Notes under the pieces: generated by a model
Seen by the model: the letters and a program-made list of their open reading frames with translations, nothing else
The model's database searches: none
What the model was told of the DNA's origin: nothing
Translations under genes and position numbers: made by a program
Assembly: GCF_042681745.1 (NCBI RefSeq)
Contig: NZ_JBHUGF010000011.1
Span: 310,001 to 374,000, forward strand
DNA from: Saccharibacillus nicotianae
GTDB taxonomy: Bacteria; Bacillota; Bacilli; Paenibacillales; Paenibacillaceae
DNA: 64,000 nt
Direction of reading: 5' to 3'
Shown: piece after piece, positions 25,273 to 33,485 of the stretch
How positions within the stretch are numbered: the first letter of the stretch is position 1
Layout of the letters: each line of letters starts with the position of its first letter

Positions 25273-26139
25273 CTAGTGTTCATTGATCGCATCTCGTAAC
25301 CATCTGGCACGATACACTTCAGGAGAACAACCAACCATTTGCTTGAACAATCGGCTAAAATGAGTCAGTTGCTTGAATCCTACCAATCGACTAGCTTCAG
25401 TGATCGATAGATCGGACTGGTATTGCAACAACAATGTGGCTTGTGTGATCCGCCGATTGTATAAATATTTGAATACCGTTGTGCCTGTCGATTGCTTGAA
25501 CACGCTTGCAATATAAGGCTTGGACAAATGGAGGTGATCTGCAATATCATCCAGAGTGATATCGTTCATATAATGAGCTTCGATATAATCAAGAATCTCT
25601 TGAGCATATCCTGACTTTCCGATACGTTCATAGGTGATATGTTCTTGCTTACAACGTTCAGCAAGCAGTGATAATAGATCACACATACGCATCATAAATC
25701 GCAGCGATACTTTTTCATGTTGCTGAGGAGCGATCTGTTGTAGATACGCTAACGACTGCTCCCATTCTGCTTGTTGTTCTAGATTGAGAGACAGACGGCA
25801 ATTCCCGATATGTTCAAAAGGATACAGCAATTCCGAGATATGTTCAGGTTGAATATAATTGTGTAACACCGCTGGATCGAAATGCAAAATCGAGCGAATA
25901 TACGGTTGATCGGGTGCAGGATGAGGGCGATGCAAAGTCATACCATGCATCAATAACACATCACCCGGACGCAGATCATAACTACGATCTCCTATAATAT
26001 AGGTGCACACACCGGCATGAAAATAATAAATTTCATAATGTAAATGAGAGTGGAATCCGTCTACGGTTGGTGGCTGAAAAGGCATTTCCGAGCGATATCC
26101 ATACGTCACAGACTGGTCTAAACGCAATGTGTTAGGCAT
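25273..26139 (-). CDS. AraC family regulator with cupin sensor
   Basis: This 288-residue regulator has an N-terminal cupin-like ligand domain (residues 20-100: HSHLHYEIYYFHAG, YDLRPGDVLLM, HRPHP) and a C-terminal double helix-turn-helix (about 185-285: DITLDDIADHLHLSKPYIASVFKQ and ITEASRLVGFKQLTHFSRLFKQ). Such proteins sense sugars and usually activate neighbouring operons. It is the last of four minus-strand genes (isomerase, two dehydrogenases, regulator), so it probably controls them. AGGAGG lies 12 bases before the ATG at 26139, a slightly long spacing. Confidence 0.9.
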   Translation of the reverse strand: MPNTLRLDQSVTYGYRSEMPFQPPTVDGFHSHLHYEIYYFHAGVCTYIIGDRSYDLRPGDVLLMHGMTLHRPHPAPDQPYIRSILHFDPAVLHNYIQPEHISELLYPFEHIGNCRLSLNLEQQAEWEQSLAYLQQIAPQQHEKVSLRFMMRMCDLLSLLAERCKQEHITYERIGKSGYAQEILDYIEAHYMNDITLDDIADHLHLSKPYIASVFKQSTGTTVFKYLYNRRITQATLLLQYQSDLSITEASRLVGFKQLTHFSRLFKQMVGCSPEVYRARWLRDAINEH

Positions 26140-26213
26140 CTTGCCAGTGTACCTCCTGCAATGGGTCTATTTATCTTATGATCTTGACTCCATTGTAACA
26201 CTGGCAGAGAACA

Positions 26214-27347
26214 CTAGGACAGTCGATTGGCGAAAGGAACAGTCGCAAATCCTTGTAAAGCGTCTGTTCTTTTCCATGCTTGCTGTTGCGCTAGCAGACA
26301 GAGTTCAGCGGCTTTGAAGGCATGTTCTTGAGTCATAGCGTGTTCGGTTCGCTCCAACACATCCAGAATCAATTGACCGAAAAATGGATAGCCTACTTTA
26401 CCTTTGACTTCAAAATGATATTCGCCTTCATGATTAACCAGATAGACATGATCGCCTGCGGTATCCCGGGCAATATCGACATACTTACGCAGTTCAATAT
26501 AACCGTCTGTGCCTAGAATAGTTGTGCGTCCGTCTCCCCATGTGCTAAGACCTTCCGGTGTAAACCAATCGACACGCATATATCCTGAAGCACCACTATT
26601 CCCAAACAATGAAATTTCACCGAAGTCTTCTAATTCAGGATATTGAGGATGATGAAAATTAGCTACACGACTATGCTGAATCGTCGCATCTGTAGACCCA
26701 GTAAATGTTAAAAATTGCTCGATCTGATGGCTCCCAATATCGCATAGAATCCCTCCATATCGTTCTCGCGCAAAAAACCAATCCGGTCGCTTCGTCGCTT
26801 GTAAGCGGTGTGGCCCTGTACCCATAACCTGTACTACCTGTCCGATAGCCCCTTGCTGAATCAACTGCTCTGCATAGACCGCACTTTCCACATGCAGACG
26901 TTCACTATAATAGACCATATATTTACGCCCACTGTGAGCAGTTTCGACTTTGGCTTGAGATAATTGTTCCAATGTCGTAAAAGGCGCTTTGTCAGTAAAA
27001 TAATCTTTGCCTGCTTGCATCACCTGTATGCCAAGAGGCCCTCGATCTGCTGGAATCGCAGCAGCAGCGACTAGAACAATCTCATCATCTTGTAAAATAT
27101 GTTCCAGTGTTGGTGCAATGCTCACTTGAGGAAATTGCTTGCAAAATTGCTGTACTTTGAGTGGATCAGGATCATATACCCATTTTAGCGAAGCACCAGC
27201 TTGTACTAATCCTTCGCACATCCCATAGATATGCCCATGATCCAGTGCAGCTACAGCTACCTGACATTGACCAGGGGCGCATACTGGTTGAGCTTGATAG
27301 TCACTGGTTGGCGCGTAAAACATACCGTCTTTTGACGAATGAATCAT
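26214..27347 (-). CDS. Gfo/Idh/MocA-type oxidoreductase, atypical
   Basis: This 377-residue member of the Gfo/Idh/MocA family of NAD(P)-dependent sugar dehydrogenases has an N-terminal Rossmann-like domain and a C-terminal beta-sheet domain with GGILCDIGSHQIEQFL. Two hallmarks are altered. The glycine-rich dinucleotide loop reads ALDHGHIYGM instead of GxGxxG, and the catalytic EKP motif reads TDKAPF. AAGGAGGTAAG precedes the ATG. It lies between a classical family member and the AraC gene in a four-gene operon. The protein may act as a partner or on a bulky substrate. Activity is not assured. Confidence 0.88.
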   Translation of the reverse strand: MIHSSKDGMFYAPTSDYQAQPVCAPGQCQVAVAALDHGHIYGMCEGLVQAGASLKWVYDPDPLKVQQFCKQFPQVSIAPTLEHILQDDEIVLVAAAAIPADRGPLGIQVMQAGKDYFTDKAPFTTLEQLSQAKVETAHSGRKYMVYYSERLHVESAVYAEQLIQQGAIGQVVQVMGTGPHRLQATKRPDWFFARERYGGILCDIGSHQIEQFLTFTGSTDATIQHSRVANFHHPQYPELEDFGEISLFGNSGASGYMRVDWFTPEGLSTWGDGRTTILGTDGYIELRKYVDIARDTAGDHVYLVNHEGEYHFEVKGKVGYPFFGQLILDVLERTEHAMTQEHAFKAAELCLLAQQQAWKRTDALQGFATVPFANRLS

Positions 27348-27383
27348 AGCTTACCTCCTTAACATATATTCACTTGGATTGTT

Positions 27384-28568
27384 TTATTTATAAGTAGTGC
27401 TGAGATCAGCAGGTAATTGATCTGTTGAGAGTTGGGATTTGGCAACAGAAGATTGCTGTTTACGTTGCTCTAATTCATGTTCAAATTGTTCTTCACTCAC
27501 AGGTAGTTCTACCCAATCATCGAGCCATGTCGACAAGTACATCGCATTGGATAGGCTTAGACCACGAATCCCTTCTTCTCCGGGAGCAATCAATGGTGTG
27601 CCATGCTGAATACTCTCGATCCAATTACGTATAATGCCTGGGTGACCGGTCTCAATTCCTTCAATCGGAATCTCACATTTCCAACATTCAGGATGTCCGA
27701 ATTTCCCGGTGTAATGTTGATTAAATGAGGTCTCTGATTCGCGCAAACGCCAGAATGTGAGCGTATCGTTCTCGATCACAATTTTGCCTTGATCACCTGT
27801 AATTTCAAATCGATTACTGCCCGGATACTCTCCTGTTGTTGTAATAAAGACGGCTGTTGCGCCATTCTCGTATTCTGCATAAGCAGTAACATCATCTTCA
27901 ACTTCGATATTGCGATATTTACCGAACTGACAAAAAGCACGTATCCGCGTTGGCATCATGCCTGTTGTCCATTGCAACAAATCCAGTTGGTGTGGACACT
28001 GGTTGATCAATACCCCACCGCCTTCACCACTCCATGTCGCACGCCAACCACCGGAATCATAATAACTTTGCGAGCGATACCAGTTCGTAATAATCCAATT
28101 CAGACGTCTGATCTCACCTAGCTCACCGGAAGCAATCAAATCTTTTAATTTGATATAGAGTGGATTGGTACGTTGATTGTACATAATCGAAAATACACTG
28201 CCACTTGCTGCTGCCGCTTCGTTCATTTCTCGTACTTGTCTGGTGTATACACCAGCAGGCTTTTCGACTAGCACATGAATACCTTTAGCAAATGCGAGCG
28301 CCGCTTGTCTGGCATGATCATAATGCGGAGTCGCCAAAATCACTGCATCTACTGTTCCAGAAGATAACATGTCTTCTGCATTGCTCCAAAAGGCAATCGC
28401 AGGTGATAGCTTTTCACTTACCCAATCGCGCATCATTTCTCGAATATCGCAGACAGCTACCAACTCTGCACCGGGAATCGTACCTGATAATAATGTACGT
28501 GCATGAGCACTTCCCATATTGCCAACCCCAATAATACCTACACGTATAGTAGAAGATGTATCTTTCAT
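27384..28568 (-). CDS. Gfo/Idh/MocA-type sugar dehydrogenase
   Basis: This 394-residue enzyme has the classical signature: dinucleotide loop GIIGVGNMGSAHA, Lys in LVEKPAGVYTRQ, and the substrate-domain motif GGGVLINQCPHQLDLLQW. Family members oxidise sugars or cyclitols, or their glycosides, with NAD(P). The last 25 residues are polar and probably disordered. The start ATG overlaps the stop of the upstream isomerase gene (ATGA), with AAGGAGG in front, so the two are translationally coupled. The substrate is unknown; the context indicates a carbohydrate. Confidence 0.92.
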   Translation of the reverse strand: MKDTSSTIRVGIIGVGNMGSAHARTLLSGTIPGAELVAVCDIREMMRDWVSEKLSPAIAFWSNAEDMLSSGTVDAVILATPHYDHARQAALAFAKGIHVLVEKPAGVYTRQVREMNEAAAASGSVFSIMYNQRTNPLYIKLKDLIASGELGEIRRLNWIITNWYRSQSYYDSGGWRATWSGEGGGVLINQCPHQLDLLQWTTGMMPTRIRAFCQFGKYRNIEVEDDVTAYAEYENGATAVFITTTGEYPGSNRFEITGDQGKIVIENDTLTFWRLRESETSFNQHYTGKFGHPECWKCEIPIEGIETGHPGIIRNWIESIQHGTPLIAPGEEGIRGLSLSNAMYLSTWLDDWVELPVSEEQFEHELEQRKQQSSVAKSQLSTDQLPADLSTTYK

Positions 28569-29422
28569 CGTTGACCCTCCTTGATCGACTGCCCGGCAAG
28601 TTCGCGAAATGATCTGGCAAAATACGATAACATCTCGAACGAATCCATTTGTGTACTAAAATCTTCAACACCCAGATAACCGTCATAGCCTACACTTTGC
28701 AAATCACTAATCAATTGTTGCCAGGGCACAATCCCTTCCAGTAGAGGAGCCCACTGACACTGCCATTGCTGATTGTGCTGAACCCATGCGGCATTTTTGA
28801 CATGGACATGAGCTAGATAAGGCCCTAGCAATTGAAGCCCCATCCGATAATTTTCATATCCTTCATGTACCATATTGCCGGGATCATACAATACACCGAC
28901 ATGCTGTGGATCAAGATGTTCTACCAGACGTAACGCCGCAGAAGCACTGGCTGCAATCGTCTGATGATGAGTCTCAATCAAAGCTTGAATACCGTATTGT
29001 TGAGACAGTTCCTGTACACTGGAAAGGTAACGGGTAGCTTCTGCATCCAGATCACGATAATGACGGCTACGATCATATAGCGGTACACCGACACGCATCA
29101 TCGAAGCACCTAATTGACTGGCAGTAGCAAACGCATGATGCGTACTGTCCAGATCACCACATTTCAGATAAGGAACCAGCGCTATCGATTCCAATTGATG
29201 TTGTTGTACAGATTGCTTGATTATAGAAACGCTAGGTTCAGTATGTTCTGGATCAATCGAACAACGATTATGTCGCCAAAAAGAAGGAGCTTCTTCTTGC
29301 GCCTCTTGCGGAATAGCAGCAAAGCGCCACTCAATTCCGTCTATACCTGCCTGCGTCGCTGCTGTAATCAATTGTTCTGGTGTAAGATCAGGTGTACATA
29401 CAGTAAAAACTGAAAGTTTCAT
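28565..29422 (-). CDS. Sugar phosphate isomerase/epimerase (AP endonuclease 2-like TIM barrel)
   Basis: This 285-residue TIM-barrel protein of the xylose isomerase-like superfamily has candidate metal ligands in ALIETHHQT (Glu), GVLYDPGNM (Asp), LAHVHVKNA (His) and GVEDF (Glu). Members isomerise, epimerise or beta-eliminate sugar derivatives. It starts the minus-strand operon and overlaps the next dehydrogenase gene by four bases. The ATG at 29422 is used; AAGGAG lies 14 bases before it (29437-29442), a long spacing. An open frame extends 20 codons upstream without a better start. Pairing with Gfo/Idh/MocA enzymes suggests joint action on one sugar. Confidence 0.88.
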   Translation of the reverse strand: MKLSVFTVCTPDLTPEQLITAATQAGIDGIEWRFAAIPQEAQEEAPSFWRHNRCSIDPEHTEPSVSIIKQSVQQHQLESIALVPYLKCGDLDSTHHAFATASQLGASMMRVGVPLYDRSRHYRDLDAEATRYLSSVQELSQQYGIQALIETHHQTIAASASAALRLVEHLDPQHVGVLYDPGNMVHEGYENYRMGLQLLGPYLAHVHVKNAAWVQHNQQWQCQWAPLLEGIVPWQQLISDLQSVGYDGYLGVEDFSTQMDSFEMLSYFARSFRELAGQSIKEGQR

Positions 29423-29464
29423 ACGTGCATAGTCAGCTCCTTTATCATCATTTGAGATCAAAAG

Positions 29465-29498
29465 AAATACATTGATTTGCACAATGTATCATGTATTT
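29465..29498. promoter_or_regulatory. Inverted repeat upstream of sugar operon
   Basis: ATACATTG (29467-29474) and CAATGTAT (29482-29489) are perfect inverted repeats with a seven-base spacer, followed by a further TGTATTT that mirrors AAATACA at 29465. It lies about 45-75 bases before the isomerase start and is a plausible operator. Confidence 0.4.
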
Positions 29499-29632
29499 GT
29501 ATCCAATAAGAGGGTCGAAGCGTAGAAGTAGAATAAGGGATAAAGAAAAGAGAAAAGCGGTTAGTGTGAGATAAATGAATAACGGGTAAATATATACTAA
29601 CGAAATACATAGATACCGAAAGGATGAAAACA

Positions 29633-30664
29633 ATGAGTATGATGAAAGCTGTAGGCGTAACCCGTTATTTGCCAATCGATCAACCGGAGAGTCTATTGGA
29701 TGTAGAAATACCCAAGCCATCTGCAAGCGGGCGTGATCTTCTTGTGCAAGTTCAAGCGATTTCGGTTAATCCGGTAGATACAAAGATTCGAGCGCCTAAA
29801 GATCAAGTAGAAGAGACTCCTCGTATTCTGGGTTGGGATGTAGCTGGAACTGTGGTTGAAGTAGGAGAACAAGTAACGAATTTTCAGATCGGGGACGAAG
29901 TCTTTTATGCGGGCAGTGTGACAAGAGCAGGTGGGAATAGTGAATACCATCTTGTCGATGAACGTATTGTCGGTCATAAGCCCAAGTCGCTTGATTTCGC
30001 TGCGGCAGCGGCATTGCCTTTAACATCACTGACTGCATGGGAAGCTATTCATGAACGTCTGGGTATCCCGGAAGAGGCATTAGCGAACTCGGGTCATACG
30101 ATACTGATAATCAATGCCGCAGGTGGAGTCGGTTCTATCGCTACACAGATTGCCAAGCAAGCAGGTCTAACTGTGATCGGTACAGCTTCCCGTTCGGAGA
30201 CATCTGATTGGGCGCGGGCACATGGAGCCGATCATATTATTAACCACCATGATGAATTTGTTCCGCAATTACAAAAGATAGGTATCTCTAATGTGGATTA
30301 TATTTTATGCTTAAATCATACCGATCAACACTGGCAACATATGGCGGATGCGATAGCTCCTCAAGGTAAAATCTGTTCGATTGTAGAAACAGAGCAACCG
30401 ATAGATCTGGAAGCACTCAAAAACAAAAGTGCTACATTTGTGTGGGAATTTATGTTCACCCGTTCGATGTATGAGACCGATGATATGAGCGAGCAAGGAG
30501 TTATCTTAAATCGTATTGCGACTCAGATCGATGAAGGTAAGCTACGCACAACAGAGACGAAGCGCCTGCATCCGATTAATGCGGCTCAATTGCAGGAAGC
30601 GCACCGTTTGCTAGAAACGGGAGATATGATTGGCAAATTGGTTTTGGAAGGCTTTGAATCGTAA
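29633..30664 (+). CDS. Zinc-binding alcohol dehydrogenase family protein
   Basis: This 343-residue medium-chain dehydrogenase/reductase is of the quinone-oxidoreductase-like branch called zinc-binding alcohol dehydrogenase family. Motifs are SVNPVDTKIRAP, GWDVAGTVVEVGEQV, GDEVFYAGS, LPLTSLTAWEAI and the Rossmann loop NAAGGVGSIATQIAKQ. Structural zinc cysteines are absent. The ATG at 29633 is chosen because GAAAGGA (29617-29623) is nine bases before it; the ATG at 29624 is only one base away. A GTPase gene follows after 33 bases and may be cotranscribed. The substrate is unknown. Confidence 0.9.
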   Translation: MSMMKAVGVTRYLPIDQPESLLDVEIPKPSASGRDLLVQVQAISVNPVDTKIRAPKDQVEETPRILGWDVAGTVVEVGEQVTNFQIGDEVFYAGSVTRAGGNSEYHLVDERIVGHKPKSLDFAAAAALPLTSLTAWEAIHERLGIPEEALANSGHTILIINAAGGVGSIATQIAKQAGLTVIGTASRSETSDWARAHGADHIINHHDEFVPQLQKIGISNVDYILCLNHTDQHWQHMADAIAPQGKICSIVETEQPIDLEALKNKSATFVWEFMFTRSMYETDDMSEQGVILNRIATQIDEGKLRTTETKRLHPINAAQLQEAHRLLETGDMIGKLVLEGFES

Positions 30665-30697
30665 ACGATATCTTGATCTATATACAGGAGGCACATA

Positions 30698-31747
30698 ATG
30701 AGTACGAATGAACAGCTCAAAGCAACGATTCGCAAAACAGCAGACGAAGCGTTCGACAAAGAAATGGATGAGATCAATCGCCAGATGAAAGATGAAGTAT
30801 TGATCGCTTTAATCGGAGATGTGAACGCAGGGAAATCGTCTACGATTAATCGTATTGTAGGCGAAGAAGTAGCCGGTGTAGGTGCAGAACCTGGAGAGAC
30901 GACAGAGATCAAGCCTTATGCTTATCGAGAGAAAATTATTTTTATCGATACACCGGGGCTAAATGATGTGAATCTGAGCAATTCTGCGGTCACGCGTGAA
31001 TACTATCGCAAAACAGATGTAGTTCTTTTTTTCCTCAATGCCGCAGGAACCGTCTATTCCGAAGCTGAAAAAAATTCATTACAAGCGTTAGAAAAAATCA
31101 ATAGCAATATTATTATTGTACTGAACAAAATTGATGCAGCCGATGAGATCGATCGTCTGGTTCGTCGTATTCAGCAAGAAACCGGTCATAAATATCAAGT
31201 GATTCCTGTGTCTTCTCGTACCGGACAAAATATCGATACATTGCGTGACAGCATCTTGGATTTGTTGAAAAAAAAAAGTAAAGACATTTTATTCGCCCGT
31301 ACAATCAAAGAAAAGTCATCGACCGCTAACAAATGGATTATTGGCGCGGCTACTTCGGCGGGAGCGGTAGGAGCAGCACCGATTCCGGGCGCTGATATTA
31401 TTCCGATCACAGCGATTCAGATTGGATTATTAACTCGATTAGCCGCTTTATACGATAAGCCGATTAGTCGGGAAACGGCGAAAGAAATCGTGATTACAGC
31501 TATTGTGGGTAATCTAGGCAAAAGTTTATTTGCTCAAGTGCTCAAAATTTTCCCTGGTGCAGGTTCTGTAGCCGGAGCAGGTGTAGCAGGTGCTATTACT
31601 CTAGCGTTAGGTTACTCGGTCAAATACGCGTATGAACGCAATATTGAAGTAACTCCAGAAACGGTCGGTAGATTGTATAAAAAATTCCGCGAACGTACCA
31701 AAAAGCAAGATGTATCTCAAATCACATCACTGGATGATCCCAAGTAA
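30698..31747 (+). CDS. Era/dynamin-like GTPase with membrane-associated C-terminus
   Basis: This 349-residue GTPase has all G motifs: G1 GDVNAGKSS (40-48), G2 Thr near GETTEIKP, G3 IDTPGL, G4 VLNKIDA and G5 VSSRTG. The C-terminal third (about 205-320) is glycine- and alanine-rich and hydrophobic, with GAVGAAPIPGADIIPIT, resembling DUF697/YcjF-like segments that associate with membranes. The start ATG at 30698 follows a GGAGG site. Neighbours are a dehydrogenase upstream and a protein kinase 35-70 bases downstream. A signalling or membrane-maintenance role is possible but unproven. Confidence 0.85.
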   Translation: MSTNEQLKATIRKTADEAFDKEMDEINRQMKDEVLIALIGDVNAGKSSTINRIVGEEVAGVGAEPGETTEIKPYAYREKIIFIDTPGLNDVNLSNSAVTREYYRKTDVVLFFLNAAGTVYSEAEKNSLQALEKINSNIIIVLNKIDAADEIDRLVRRIQQETGHKYQVIPVSSRTGQNIDTLRDSILDLLKKKSKDILFARTIKEKSSTANKWIIGAATSAGAVGAAPIPGADIIPITAIQIGLLTRLAALYDKPISRETAKEIVITAIVGNLGKSLFAQVLKIFPGAGSVAGAGVAGAITLALGYSVKYAYERNIEVTPETVGRLYKKFRERTKKQDVSQITSLDDPK

Positions 31748-31815
31748 CGATAACGATGTGAATCGAAAGGCTGGATAATGTATTGAGGGCATTACAACGT
31801 ATACAAGGTCATATA

Positions 31816-32691
31816 ATGCGCTGGATACAAGAACGACATTTTACTGAAGGACAACTTATTCATAGGCGATATAGGATTCGTCATCGTTTGGGAACGGGTA
31901 GCTATGGTGTCACTTATCTATGTGAAGATATGCAGACATCTCAGGCCTGTGTATTGAAAAGAGTGTATCCTTTGCGTGGTGGTCGTTCTCGGGCGCAATT
32001 AATCTATGAACGAGAATGTAGAGCGATGAAGGCGATAGATCATCCTAGAATCCCATCATTGCTCGATACATTTCAGTATCATCAATATGATTGTCTGGTG
32101 ATGGAGTATATTGAAGGTCATAATGTAGGCGAATGGATTTTTGAAAAGGGGCTTACATTTACAGAACTTCAATCTTTACAGTGGATCAAGCAATTAGTAG
32201 AAATTGTAACGGTAATTCATCATCAAGGATGGGTACATCGAGATATTAGTTTATCCAATGTAATCTATCATCAGAATCAAGTCTATTTGATCGATCTAGG
32301 ATTGATGTGGCAACAAGGAGAAGGAGTAGCACATGTTGCTCTGCTAGATGAACTGGTTAGTGGCGATCAGGAAGAGAAACGAATTAGACGGGCATTAGAT
32401 GTGAGTAGTGACTTTTACGGATTAGGGCATTTGTTATTATTTTTGTTATATAGCCATGAAGAAGAGCAAGACCAGCACTCTTTATTAACCGATCATCAAG
32501 AGCGTAGCTGGGAAGAAGAACTACAGCTTCATCCTCTTACACATCAAATGATTCGTAAAATGCTTTTGGTAGAACCAGAACAGCCATATCAGCATATCGA
32601 TAAGATTGCGCAAGATATTGAGCTTATTATGGCAGATCTTGAATCTTCATCGGTACACAACAGCACACACCCAAATATCCCGCCAGTCTAG
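31816..32691 (+). CDS. Hanks-type protein kinase
   Basis: This roughly 291-residue eukaryotic-like Ser/Thr kinase has a glycine loop GTGSYGVTYL (26-35), Lys48 in CVLKRV, the catalytic loop HRDISLSN with Asp143 and Asn148, and IDLGL with Asp160 in place of the usual DFG. There is no transmembrane segment or PASTA domain, so it is a short soluble kinase. The start is uncertain: the ATG at 31816 has CAAGGT seven bases upstream, while a TTG at 31783 would add 11 residues with a weaker site. It follows the GTPase gene closely, suggesting one operon and perhaps kinase control of the GTPase. Confidence 0.85.
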   Translation: MRWIQERHFTEGQLIHRRYRIRHRLGTGSYGVTYLCEDMQTSQACVLKRVYPLRGGRSRAQLIYERECRAMKAIDHPRIPSLLDTFQYHQYDCLVMEYIEGHNVGEWIFEKGLTFTELQSLQWIKQLVEIVTVIHHQGWVHRDISLSNVIYHQNQVYLIDLGLMWQQGEGVAHVALLDELVSGDQEEKRIRRALDVSSDFYGLGHLLLFLLYSHEEEQDQHSLLTDHQERSWEEELQLHPLTHQMIRKMLLVEPEQPYQHIDKIAQDIELIMADLESSSVHNSTHPNIPPV

Positions 32692-32773
32692 TATCGTGTT
32701 ATTGACGATAGACTGAGCGGCATATTTGGTGTGTGCGAATAGCTGAATATTCATAAGAATAGGGTAGTAGTTG

Positions 32774-32938
32774 TTAACTACTGCTGTACGAACTAGATGA
32801 GCGCTTCCCCCGATAATGACCACGTCCATATTGATTATGAAATCCTCCACGACGATAACGATCACTACTGCTATACGAACGACGACGATGTTTTTTAGAT
32901 GAAATGATTTGTTTGATAATAGTTTTAAGAATACCCAT
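32774..32938 (-). CDS. Small basic Arg/Ser/Tyr-rich protein
   Basis: This 54-residue protein has a short hydrophobic/basic amphipathic start, MGILKTIIKQIISSKK, then a low-complexity tail rich in Arg, Ser, Tyr and Gly with SSSDRYRRGGFHNQYG and a terminal poly-Ser. The ATG at 32938 has AAGGAG upstream at an 11-base distance, which supports translation. No family is recognised. The composition suggests nucleic acid, envelope or spore-coat association, but this is only a guess. Its 3' end is 82 bases from the convergent kinase gene. Confidence 0.6.
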   Translation of the reverse strand: MGILKTIIKQIISSKKHRRRSYSSSDRYRRGGFHNQYGRGHYRGKRSSSSYSSS

Positions 32939-33485
32939 AATTAGTAGCTCCTTTTTGGTTATTATTTTTATTGCTCTAACGATAAAAATAATGAAGTAGG
33001 TCATATGACATGGTAAACGTTTAACATATTTCTTTTAAAATCATTATTTTGTCTCTTCATCTCTACTTTTTACGAAGTCTACGCGATAAGGTTTCTACAA
33101 TTTGTAGCTTTTGCTCAAATCACTGCGATGTACATATATTATCGAAAACATTGTCGCAACAACATTTTCTTACTTTTGATGTACACAGAAAGAGTTTGTA
33201 GACATATTAATATTGAAATTTAATCGTTTACAATTTAATTTCATAAATTAAATCTTAAAAAATATAAACAATGGTGATTCAAATGTCGAAAAAAAGTATA
33301 TATTAAAATATATATAGTCAAAAAGAACTGATTCTAATAGATTACTAAATGTCGAAAAAAGTAATATTATTAGTTTATTATTCTAAAAAAGTATAAAATA
33401 GTATATTTTACTGAGTTAATAACCCGTCGTTAGTCATATAAAGAGTATAAATCAGATTTTAAACTAAGAGGAGTTAATTACTACT
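32939..33485. repeat. AT-rich intergenic region with short direct repeats
   Basis: This very AT-rich gap of 547 bases separates divergent genes. ATGTCGAAAAAA occurs at 33283 and again at 33349, 66 bp apart, and a related TCTAAAAAAGTATAAAATAG follows near 33382. No gene is supported. It probably holds the chemoreceptor promoter and regulator sites. Confidence 0.5.

Noticed and set aside
32647..32865. Minus-strand open frame of 72 codons overlapping the kinase end
   Set aside because: It overlaps both the kinase gene and the better-supported small basic protein gene in another frame, and lacks a ribosome binding site.
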